A stretch of DNA of 64,000 bases from Sporocytophaga myxococcoides (GTDB lineage: Bacteria; Bacteroidota; Bacteroidia; Cytophagales; Cytophagaceae). A program made the translations under genes and the position numbers. Under the pieces are notes generated by a model that searched no databases, was not told where the DNA came from, and saw only the letters and a program-made list of their open reading frames with translations. Below are positions 36,201 to 42,394 of this stretch, one piece after another (position 1 is the stretch's first letter; the number at the start of each line of letters is the position of its first letter). The stretch lies in the NCBI RefSeq assembly GCF_000775915.1, contig NZ_BBLT01000007.1, positions 1 through 64,000 of the forward strand. The letters run 5' to 3'.

Positions 36201-36448
36201 CGAACAAAGACGGTAATAACGATACCTGGGAAATTGAAAATATTAACGGATTCCCAAATGTAACATTTGAAGTGTATAACCGTTGGGGAACACTCGTATG
36301 GAAGTCAACAGGAAACCTTAAACAATGGGATGGAACAAACTTCCGAAATGGGGAATTACTTCCTGATGGAACATACTTCTATGTGATAGATTTACATAGT
36401 GTGATCTTTAAAGATCCGTATTCGGGATATGTTCAGATTTTAAAATAA
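30236..36448 (+). CDS. Giant T9SS adhesin with RCC1 and Ig-like repeats
   Basis: I start at ATG 30236, which gives a clean signal peptide (RFFIVLSILFSSGLKAQ); the longer frame from 30173 adds 21 residues before it. The protein (2070 residues) begins with RCC1-like beta-propeller repeats over about 30-460 (recurring WGNN, GxxxxxALxxDGxVxxWG). About twelve Ig/PKD-like modules follow, many opening with an xxICSGxxPA motif. It ends in a T9SS type B (gliding-motility-associated) sorting domain starting IPNAFTPNKDGNNDTW and closing with DGTYFYVIDL and YVQILK. It should be secreted by T9SS and displayed or released, probably for adhesion. The PorP/SprF gene downstream is the usual partner of type B substrates. 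Confidence 0.88.
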   Translation: MVKFVRFFIVLSILFSSGLKAQDLLVSGGNTVSTIICANGFVFTWGNNAGGSNNAPILGILGVGSTNTIESFPKKVIFPTNDPYFTSINSGITVKAVDAGSGAHFIAVDCYGGAWSWGNNGGAMGITGTGSTAAGTTAPARVLRGQAPASSNPLLANYLVDVKYVSGGNDNSYVILNNGTALGWGRNDKGQLANGNFTNSATPVYVRTPNGNPLTNVIQIEAGDETAYALVDPDGDGLGTVYSWGAGTGTYGGSGMLGRNALGTANNGTEGANDNYARPVLKRDGTPLDGIVSISAADVMCLALDATGYVWAWGNDGWGSMTGQGATVGNFSDPRRVVAGEWGTTAGAGLGETFLKAKAISGGQGYGMAVTIDGKPVAWGNNGACTANSGGHLGNGATSTGQSAFPVFIRRNATTVDNNVVSISDGDTWGFYTTSDNKIYTWGNNMFGQLGLNNTNCQSYATQFTLPPCDFPAPKPKATITPRDFSVCLSKWSGTTLNSGFVISASLASSYKITWYRNGTQVATGNGSAVTYNATLDGTYRVKVEYVGSDAPCTPYEPAIDEITISKYPLDFSVPNGLTFCGSTVYLKTKTGNGLYDWYTAATGGTKLGTSYRQDSVGVPKSAITEKVGTDYFAYVEQKGYASGNTGEIKPSTCTSGNQSTMNPTSSNTMIRVFSESVTIDTVTIYQNSEYQGSAKNYTWQVCVYGTKLVNGKPIADKTNVIACGTAVTRPGVDQPGIGQLKLPVGITLPGSKTGTDYWLGFSATTTGTGIYFKCNPNWPVLDDVPNEEFLNMINVDNYGNPANSPEWGLFANIKFHSEQRYCDRLQVKLTENCPCSQPKTVVVNKTFDNDTTMCAGSNLVITGEYILDAAKPVQNKHRYSWYKKEGSLIKVITAPTVVTTSPVTLTLNNVTAADEGTYFFKVEDSDGVTSISSCFLQDSLKLTVNVPNTPVTPTTSQIICSGTKPVAFVTPVAAGGVPGAGKYQWFVNGKKIAGATGNGQNYTFASPADTVFNNTSAANLVYTYIRRDSSGVCPAVNSNPVTITVMPELNPGTISADQVICKGTAPAALTQTPATGGSATYAYQWQSSTTPTGPFTDVSGATNALFVPPVLNDSIYYTRKVTTTAGTAICTAYSDTIKIAMVPDLKKPDISANQTICYNTTPVDLNISNPPKGGLKSGDSYSYRWESKTDVAGSTWTGPISNTPGYSFTGVLTDTMQYRLIVTGSCGTVSVTSDPVTIIVLPELKGGTIAGGGTVCSGEDPADITNLTSPTGANGAGDYKYSWSVNLNGTGFSTPVAGAANSPVPPITNTGATAITYSVKRIVTSDKCPTPTAESNVVTYTVNPSVKPGTIGDDQTLCSGNTIDELIEKTAPTGGDGTTYTYQWQYSPTGTAGSFVNVSGAATGSSFTPDPQASTIYFARLDNSPGCQAVLTNSVKITILPGILAGEIDSDQDICSGSTPALISTDPANPPSNVSASAVYTWEISNTGLAGSWASAPSQSNGLTYQYPGTLTAGTLYVRKSVYDPNGPALCNTAQTAAVKITIRDILKAGQIGSNQTICENGDPVAFTETVAVTGGKDDAAYKYSWQYSTNGISWTTINNSDNPVYDPGALNITTRYRRVVNDAIGCGPVNSNEVIVTVNPNLTPYVKISDPLESCQGELVKFDLIDSTNLGLNPTYEWSVGGSVQGTNSPSFSTTSLANGEMVYLRVKSSEKCIKPGTDPAISNAVTVKILSNITPKIVLADPGKICAGTSYTVIPETASGGGANPTYQWFKNGQPVGGGLLSYSGVFNDGDQISVIMTSVLGCVEPGTNPATSNTITMQVLPIPQPNIAESDATFCSGEDTTYTAIVGAGTTLMWYKDGFPINITTPTLTVNQSGLYYFKEDNGVCPRFSDTVMVNVIPTPVANAGNDIYTLEGTVVTLNGSGGALYTWTPPTGLSAINIANPTLTAADNITYILTVADATNTCRSFDEVSIFVERPVRIPNAFTPNKDGNNDTWEIENINGFPNVTFEVYNRWGTLVWKSTGNLKQWDGTNFRNGELLPDGTYFYVIDLHSVIFKDPYSGYVQILK

Positions 36449-36523
36449 GTTGAAGGCTTAAAGCGGAAAGCATAAAGCATAAAGCATAAAGCTTAAAGTA
36501 TAAAGTTGAAAGTATAAAAGTTA
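36447..36523 (+). repeat. 7-bp-period repeat array beginning in a stop codon
   Basis: Eleven heptamers in one register, mostly AAGCATA, AAGTATA, AAGCTTA and AAGTTGA (consensus AAGYNKA). The first begins inside the TAA stop of the adhesin gene (36446-36448). This is the longest of the arrays noticed in the window. Confidence 0.88.
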
Positions 36524-36537
36524 TGAACCCAAAATGA

Positions 36538-36597
36538 TAAAGAATATCAATCTAAATCCTTCTCTCAAAGGAGAAGGATTTAGATTGATATTCTTTA
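36538..36597 (+). terminator. Perfect 27-bp hairpin downstream of the adhesin gene
   Basis: 36538-36564 is the exact reverse complement of 36571-36597, with a 6-base loop. The stem is far longer than a usual terminator and only a short T run (TTCTTT) lies in the right arm. It may end the adhesin transcript or protect its 3' end; a small inverted-repeat element is the alternative. Confidence 0.8.
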
Positions 36598-36669
36598 AAG
36601 GATCAAGTGTCCTGTTTCTAATAGGGTTGAGGACTAACAAAAGATTTAAGTAAGAGTTAAATAGCAACT

Positions 36670-37629
36670 ATGAAAAAATATTACTTATCGGCCTTACTGG
36701 TATTGGTTTGTTCGGTATTTGCTTTGGGGCAACAGAAACCGCAATACACGTTGTATATGGTTAATCCGTTTATGCTGAATCCTGCTGTATCCGGTACTGA
36801 AGATTATACAGATATCAGATTAGGTTTCAGGAAACAATGGGTCAACTTTGAAGGTGCTCCTCGTACAATGTACCTGAGCGCACACACGGCTCTTGGAAAA
36901 TCCAGGGTAACCAATAACAGGTCAAAGAATAAGAAAAATGGTTTCCATGGTGTCGGAGCTATAATATCTAATGATGTTATAGGCCCAACAAAAAACACTA
37001 CCATAGATCTAGCTTATTCTTACCATTTACAGTTTGCTAAAAATCTATATGCATCTTTAGGTATAATGGGTGGGCTTCAGCAATACTCTTTAAATGCCAA
37101 TATGCTGCATACTGCTAACCCAGACGATGCTCTGCTGGTAAGTTCAACGAATACTTCCCTAGCAGATATAAATACCGGATTCTGGATATATTCTGATAAA
37201 TTTTTTGTCGGCGGATCAATGGTTCAGGTTATGCCTCAAAAACTTTATAATGCAAGGGAGGGTGCTATTTCTTCGGGTAAGCTGTCTCAGCATTATTTTA
37301 TTACTGCAGGTTATAGATTCCCAATTGGGTATGACTTTGCTCTTATTCCATCTTTCTGTGTAAAAGCAGTTGCTCCGGCACCTATCTCTTATGATATCAA
37401 TGCAAAACTTCGATATAAAGACTTCTTATGGGCTGGTGTATCCTACCGTAATACGGATGCAATCGCTTTTCTTGCTGGTGTTATCATAAACAATACATGG
37501 GATATAAGTTATGGATATGATTATACCACAAGTGATATAAGACTTTACAGTGCCGGTTCTCATGAAATTGTTGTCGGATATAGACTAAAACCAAAGAACA
37601 GAATTATTTGTCCATCTCACTTCTGGTAG
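36670..37629 (+). CDS. PorP/SprF family type IX secretion outer-membrane protein
   Basis: The 319-residue protein begins with a signal peptide and the typical family opening QQKPQYTLYMVNPFMLNPAV, then GTEDYTDIRLGFRKQWVNFE and GAPRTMYLSAH. A predicted outer-membrane barrel ends in EIVVGYRLKPK. PorP/SprF proteins are needed for secretion or surface attachment of T9SS substrates with type B tails, and are usually encoded directly after such a substrate. That is the case here, with the 2070-residue adhesin upstream. Its stop codon lies in the loop of a long hairpin. Confidence 0.93.
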   Translation: MKKYYLSALLVLVCSVFALGQQKPQYTLYMVNPFMLNPAVSGTEDYTDIRLGFRKQWVNFEGAPRTMYLSAHTALGKSRVTNNRSKNKKNGFHGVGAIISNDVIGPTKNTTIDLAYSYHLQFAKNLYASLGIMGGLQQYSLNANMLHTANPDDALLVSSTNTSLADINTGFWIYSDKFFVGGSMVQVMPQKLYNAREGAISSGKLSQHYFITAGYRFPIGYDFALIPSFCVKAVAPAPISYDINAKLRYKDFLWAGVSYRNTDAIAFLAGVIINNTWDISYGYDYTTSDIRLYSAGSHEIVVGYRLKPKNRIICPSHFW

Positions 37630-37642
37630 GAAGTGGGATGGA
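37611..37642 (+). terminator. Hairpin spanning the PorP/SprF stop codon
   Basis: 37611-37623 pairs with 37630-37642 (13 pairs including one G-T, 6-base loop). The stop codon lies in the loop. The following T run is weak (TATTTGTCT), so termination may be partial. Confidence 0.6.
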
Positions 37643-37763
37643 TATTTGTCTAAATTGCGATCCATGTGCCTCGTCCTTAAATAGGTTTACAGTTTTTAGT
37701 TTAAATACTGAATAGAGATTACAAATATAAAATAATCCTAGGATAAGTTTACGTTTATAGTTT

Positions 37764-37872
37764 GGAATCAGAAGCGGAAACGAGCTCTGCTGAGGAGCAA
37801 CTCGCTAGGGATATGATTCCGGGTGACGAAGTCATATTAATAGCCTGTCTGTATTTTCAGTCAGGCTTTTTT
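37764..37872 (+). ncRNA. Structured RNA-like segment with alternative stems and terminator
   Basis: Stem A is 37764-37770 with 37814-37820. It encloses nested stems 37781-37784/37801-37804 and 37788-37791/37796-37799 with a GAGG loop. A competing stem, 37811-37816 with 37832-37837, reuses three bases of stem A, so the two exclude each other. A terminator hairpin follows (37843-37851 with 37858-37866, one mismatch, then six T). This is attenuator or riboswitch architecture, but it fits no class I know. A dispersed repeat is the other possibility. It lies just upstream of the IS3 remnant and the broken toxin gene. Confidence 0.4.
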
Positions 37873-37891
37873 GTGACTTTGGATTCCTTAA

Positions 37892-38172
37892 TGCCTTTAA
37901 AAACCTATTTGGTGGACATAATACCTCCTTTCTCTTTACGATCATATGTATTTCATCTTCGCTTAAATTCTCCCTTCATAGTATGAGCCTGTTCTGGTGT
38001 TAACATCTCAATATTATAATGTAATCTTATATTATTATATATCGATATCGCTTTCGATATAAAATTTTGAGCTGTTTTAAAATCAGAGAAATATTCCTCT
38101 AATAGTTCATCTTTAAGAATACCATTAACCCTTTCAGCTATTGCACTTTCAATGGATCTGCCTGGCCCAAGC
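37892..38172 (-). mobile_element. IS3-family insertion sequence remnant (3' end only)
   Basis: The segment keeps the last part of an IS3-type transposase on the minus strand and its downstream end, which may begin with TG at about 37892. The other end, orfA and most of orfB are gone. The right-hand break (about 38162-38172) abuts the middle of a fibronectin III module belonging to the toxin gene, so the deletion probably removed the 5' part of that gene as well. Confidence 0.75.
37953..38161 (-). pseudogene. C-terminal fragment of IS3-family transposase OrfB
   Basis: Read on the minus strand it encodes about 65 residues of the integrase core's end, including AIAERVNGILKDELLEEYF, FKTAQNFISKAISIYNNIR and LTPEQAHTMKGEFKRR, then TGA at 37955-37953. 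These are the hallmark catalytic-Glu region (AERVNGILK) and the NxxRxHxxxxxxTPxxAH motif of IS3/IS150-type enzymes. No start and no DDE aspartates remain, so it is not functional. Confidence 0.85.
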
Positions 38173-38422
38173 TAGACCTTCATGAGTCATTTAAATTGAC
38201 TTATTGGCATAAAGATTCACCAACCGGCAAGCATACACAAACCTTATTAACACCTGAAGCCTTAGTTAATGGAATAAAAATAATGAGTTCTATAATTATA
38301 CCATTGAGTTTATCTGTAAAGGAGGCAAGACAGTAACAACCCCACAAGGCGGCTTCAGACTGGAAGGAGGAAAATCGGAGATTCCTCTTGATCCACCTAC
38401 TGCCGACTGTTTTCCACCTGCT
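38173..38422 (+). pseudogene. 5' remnant of the toxin gene with a frameshift
   Basis: From about 38173 one frame reads the first half of a fibronectin III module (SFKLTYWHKDSPTGKHT, LLTPEALVN). The match then passes into the frame of the following ORF (NNEFYNYTIEFICKGG, VTTPQGGFRLEGGK) between 38267 and 38282, near an A5 run. The two halves align with the next fn3 module (YVVVYSPKDGGGQEK, LTGLTPGAIYQYKIRCKCSG). There is a stop at 38267 in the downstream frame. The signal sequence and any earlier modules are missing, apparently lost with the IS3 event. Confidence 0.75.
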
Positions 38423-41400
38423 GTGCACAGCGCAGAACCTAAAAATGAAACGACAGCCCGAATAGACTGGAAAAGTATTTCCGGAGCAGAAGAATATGTT
38501 GTTGTATATTCACCTAAAGACGGAGGTGGCCAGGAGAAAATATTTACCACCACTGCCGCCAATGCAAAGCTTACCGGCCTTACTCCTGGTGCGATCTATC
38601 AATATAAGATCCGATGTAAATGTAGCGGTAAGTTCAGCATAGACTCAGAACTGGGAGAGTTTGATTTGTCAAAATCAGAGAAGGGTAATAAAGATTGTGA
38701 TTCCATAAGCAATCTGAAAATAAAACAGATTACAGAGACAGAGATCCAGCTCAGCTGGCCCTACCCACAGCCGGTTAAGCCAGGTTCTAAGACTCAGACT
38801 TCTTATAAGATCAGGTACAAGGAAAACGGTCAGGTCTGGAGCCAATCCTATCCAATAGATCTGGTAGTTACTTCAGAGCTTCAGGCGGATTATACGGCTC
38901 AGGGCGAAGTAAAGAAAACAATCGATAAGCTTTCTTCCGGAGTTCGTTATGACATAGAAGTAAAAGCCTATTGTGGAACAGAAGATGCCATTGCCAATGA
39001 GCCGTTTAGCGGAACAACAAAAGAGGTGAAGGAAGCTGACTGTTCTCAAGGAGGCAGTTGTGATCGTACCTCTAAGAGGCCATTAGAGGGTTTAAAAGTT
39101 GGTGATACCATTGGTGTCTCAGATTACAAGATGAAGATTATTACCCTTTCCCCGGACACGAGAGGAGCCTACCTCTGGAAAGGTACAGGAGTGGCAGCAA
39201 CCCCATTAATAGGAAAAACTGATAATGTGCGGTTTAATATTGATTTTGATTCCCTGTATGTCAATGATAAAGTTTGTGTGACAGCCGGAAATCTGAAGGC
39301 AGGAATAGGAGCTCAGCTCTTTGATAATGAAACTACAGCAAAGATACGAGGGTTGGTCGATGATTTCGGTACAGCATTGAATGATGCTCAAAAGGCTTCA
39401 AAGGATGCAGCTAAACTTATTGATGATGCCCAGAAAGCAGGAGAAGATGCCTTAAACTATTTCCAGGGTGGAGATGATGTAGGTTTCGTTAAAACAGGAG
39501 GTCTTGGCGGTATCAGTACAGAAGCTGAGAATTTCAATGACCTGGAAGTAGAAGGGAACTCCATTAAGGTAGGAGGAAAGAGCTATCCTGTAGAACGATT
39601 CCCTACGCTAGTAAAGGATAGTAATGGTAATGTAATTTCAGTAAGCAGTAATGGGACCAAAACAGAAGTAGGACATTACGATGAAAGTCTCAAAGGTCTT
39701 CAGGATGCCCCTACCTCTTCAAAAGCAAAAGTAATCTTCAAGGCAAATAGCAATGCCACCTATTCGTTTGATGCCTGGCAGGATGGATATGGTAAGTCTG
39801 TAGCTATGGCACCTCACTACCTGAATATTGATGGTAAATATTATTCAGCCAAAGCGATTACACCCGGAGCAGTTGATAAAGTGGATTTTGACTTTTCAGG
39901 AGGAGATAAGAGCAAGCTGGTGTTTGTAAACAGAGAAGGCTTTGTATTTAAGACCTTGTCAAACTCCACACTACAATTAGCCGGAGGTCCAGCCAAAGAC
40001 GGTCAGGAGATATTGGCTATTTATGACAATGGATCAAAGAAAGAAATAGCCGGAGCATTGTTATTGGCTTCCTATCATATAGTGGAGAAGAAGGTGAAGC
40101 TAGTAACCCTGGCTATGGGTAATAACTTCAATAAAGATATCAATGCTATTCAGGCGCAGCTGAATAAAGCTTATAACCCAATAGGTATCAATTACACAGT
40201 AGAGGTGGATAATAGCTTTGATAGCAACAGAGACTGGTGTGATAAAGGTAACTGTGACTTTAATACGGGAGGATCAGGTTTATTAAACAATGACTATACA
40301 GGAGTAGAAGCAAGAGTAATAGATGCCTACATCAATTTCAAAGGTGAAGATAAATTAGAAGCGACAACAGCCTACATGTTTGTGATTGGCATGAGCAAAG
40401 CCGAGCAGGGGGATGAGGCATTGCAAGGTAAGATGAATTTCTCCAAGCAGTTTGGTTTTCTTTATTCTGCCGCAAGCCAGAATCCTAAAACCCTGGGCCG
40501 CACCCTTGCACACGAGTTAGGCCATGGTAACTATAAGTTATATCACATCTTTGATCCAATGTATCTGGGAGATGCCGCAAGAAACTCAGACAACCTTATG
40601 AGCTATAATACCAATGTAAATGCACTGGCTCTGAATAAGCTTCAGTGGGATGTTGCACACGATCCAGGAGTGACGTGGGGGGTGTTTAAGAGGGATAATG
40701 ATCAGAAGTTTTCCTTGCCTTGTTTGGGGATAATGGATGATTGTGACGATGTTATAAAAATATTAGAAGCAATTAGAGCAGCTAGAATAGCTCATCAACC
40801 TTTTAAAATCCCAAATAATGCGGGGACATCTGTGTCTTCAAAAGCAGGTACCTCATTGGAAATAAATGGAACTTCATTTGATAAAATTATAGTGAAAGTA
40901 GAATCTAAACTTGATGTTAATGTAAGTGTATCATCATTTCAAAATATAACTATCGAATACTTAAATGCATTGGGTAAAATAGAAAATGAGTATGGCATTG
41001 CTTTTAGAGATGAAAATGGCTCAACAGTTATAAAAATTTTGATTGAGGACAAGAGTTCAGATATATCTGGAAAAAGGGAGAGGTTAAGAAAATATTTATG
41101 TGAAGATAATAATCTAGTAGCCGTTTTGATGGATATTAGAAATACTAGTATTAATAAGTTAGGAAGCACAAATATGTTACCACTTAAAGATATTAGTATG
41201 GTTGAAAGAAATGTTAAACTAGGGACAACAACATTTAATTATCTTAAAGGATATTTTTCAAGCGAGAAAAATCAGGAAACATATCTTTTAGTAAATCCAG
41301 TTAGTTACTATGAAAAATCTTATGGTTTCGAGATTATTTTAAATAAAACAGATAGATTTATTCTTGAGCTGTCTTCTGAAGCTTCTCCAGAAAATTTTTC

Positions 41401-42394
41401 TAAAGAGAAACAATATTTAAAAGATTGGTTATTCAACCCGAAAATAGTTCCTGAGGCATCTTACCCTAAATATCCAATTACTAAAGAACAGTTAAAAGAA
41501 ATTTTTAAGGATGAGAAAACTGATGATGAAAGATTAGAAGAAGTAGTGGTGGCTATAAACAAGTATAGTAATAAATTTAATTTAGATACTAAAATTGAAA
41601 TGTGTCATTTTATTGGTCAAATTGGTGCAGAAACAGGAGGATTGCAGAAGCTGGATGAGTCTGTAAGTTATACTCCCAAAAGAGTTGTTGAAGTTTTTGG
41701 GCTGAAGAAATATGCTCATTTATTTCAAGGATATAATTCAGATGGGACATGCACGGGAGTTACTTATTTACAAGATGGATTAACAAATGGAAATGGAAAG
41801 GCTGCTAATATTTCACCTGTATTTCCTTATTCGACGAAGGAAAATATTATAGCTGCCTATGCAAGTCCAACTGTTCCAGAGATGAAGGATGGAAAAATAA
41901 ATAATGTTAATTCAAATTATAACAGTGGAATTATAAGGGTTAAAAATGATTATCATGGTTCGGATGCTAAATTATTTAATGTAACTTATGCTTGCAGATT
42001 AGGAAATAGAGGTGTAAATTCAGAAGATGGAATGAAATTTAAAGGAAAAGGCTTTGTTCACTTGACTGGAAGATATAATTATAAACTGATTTCTGATACA
42101 TGGAACGCTGATCCTGAAAATGCTTTAAATAAGAAAAGTTTCCATATTTCATCTTCTGATGGAGGAAATTTAGAGGAATTAGAATCAAACGTAGATGTTG
42201 CTATTAAGGCAAGTTTGTATTATTGGGAATTAAATAATGTCAATGATTGGACTGGTGCCTCCATTTCCGATGAAAAAATTAGGCAAGTAAGTAGTTTAGT
42301 TAACACGGGTAATACGACTACGGCTTGGAATGATATTAATGGTATAGCCACAAGAAAAAAATTTACAGATAAAGCAAATCAAATTTTTCCCTAA
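38423..42394 (+). CDS. Polymorphic toxin-like protein: fn3, Zn-metallopeptidase, GH19-like lysozyme domain
   Basis: The ORF (1323 residues from a GTG) is the surviving part of a larger gene; its true start is lost, so expression is doubtful. Residues about 1-75 and 92-195 are fn3 modules. A region of unknown function leads to a zincin domain with HELGH at 697-701 plus His708 and DNLMSYN. A conserved boundary (LNKLQWDVAHDPG) follows, as I recall from Bacteroidota toxin proteins. The C-terminal module (about 1040-1323) is GH19-like: FIGQIGAETGG with Glu1070 at the catalytic position, LDESVSY, and GKGFVHLTGRYNY. This fold cleaves peptidoglycan or chitin. G+C drops from 50% (line 39001) to 25% (line 41881), suggesting a swapped module. 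Confidence 0.75.
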   Translation: MHSAEPKNETTARIDWKSISGAEEYVVVYSPKDGGGQEKIFTTTAANAKLTGLTPGAIYQYKIRCKCSGKFSIDSELGEFDLSKSEKGNKDCDSISNLKIKQITETEIQLSWPYPQPVKPGSKTQTSYKIRYKENGQVWSQSYPIDLVVTSELQADYTAQGEVKKTIDKLSSGVRYDIEVKAYCGTEDAIANEPFSGTTKEVKEADCSQGGSCDRTSKRPLEGLKVGDTIGVSDYKMKIITLSPDTRGAYLWKGTGVAATPLIGKTDNVRFNIDFDSLYVNDKVCVTAGNLKAGIGAQLFDNETTAKIRGLVDDFGTALNDAQKASKDAAKLIDDAQKAGEDALNYFQGGDDVGFVKTGGLGGISTEAENFNDLEVEGNSIKVGGKSYPVERFPTLVKDSNGNVISVSSNGTKTEVGHYDESLKGLQDAPTSSKAKVIFKANSNATYSFDAWQDGYGKSVAMAPHYLNIDGKYYSAKAITPGAVDKVDFDFSGGDKSKLVFVNREGFVFKTLSNSTLQLAGGPAKDGQEILAIYDNGSKKEIAGALLLASYHIVEKKVKLVTLAMGNNFNKDINAIQAQLNKAYNPIGINYTVEVDNSFDSNRDWCDKGNCDFNTGGSGLLNNDYTGVEARVIDAYINFKGEDKLEATTAYMFVIGMSKAEQGDEALQGKMNFSKQFGFLYSAASQNPKTLGRTLAHELGHGNYKLYHIFDPMYLGDAARNSDNLMSYNTNVNALALNKLQWDVAHDPGVTWGVFKRDNDQKFSLPCLGIMDDCDDVIKILEAIRAARIAHQPFKIPNNAGTSVSSKAGTSLEINGTSFDKIIVKVESKLDVNVSVSSFQNITIEYLNALGKIENEYGIAFRDENGSTVIKILIEDKSSDISGKRERLRKYLCEDNNLVAVLMDIRNTSINKLGSTNMLPLKDISMVERNVKLGTTTFNYLKGYFSSEKNQETYLLVNPVSYYEKSYGFEIILNKTDRFILELSSEASPENFSKEKQYLKDWLFNPKIVPEASYPKYPITKEQLKEIFKDEKTDDERLEEVVVAINKYSNKFNLDTKIEMCHFIGQIGAETGGLQKLDESVSYTPKRVVEVFGLKKYAHLFQGYNSDGTCTGVTYLQDGLTNGNGKAANISPVFPYSTKENIIAAYASPTVPEMKDGKINNVNSNYNSGIIRVKNDYHGSDAKLFNVTYACRLGNRGVNSEDGMKFKGKGFVHLTGRYNYKLISDTWNADPENALNKKSFHISSSDGGNLEELESNVDVAIKASLYYWELNNVNDWTGASISDEKIRQVSSLVNTGNTTTAWNDINGIATRKKFTDKANQIFP

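Noticed and set aside
37776-37797. GAAAC and CTGAGGA, resembling hammerhead ribozyme core motifs
   Set aside because: They occur in the wrong order with too few bases between them for the needed stems in any of the three permuted forms.
37762-37986. 74-codon open frame after PorP/SprF
   Set aside because: It crosses the structured RNA segment, its terminator and the edge of the IS3 remnant, and has no family resemblance.
38423-42394. Reading the GH19-like domain as a phage endolysin
   Set aside because: No phage structural, integrase or holin genes are near, and the domain is the C-terminus of a large fn3/metallopeptidase protein.
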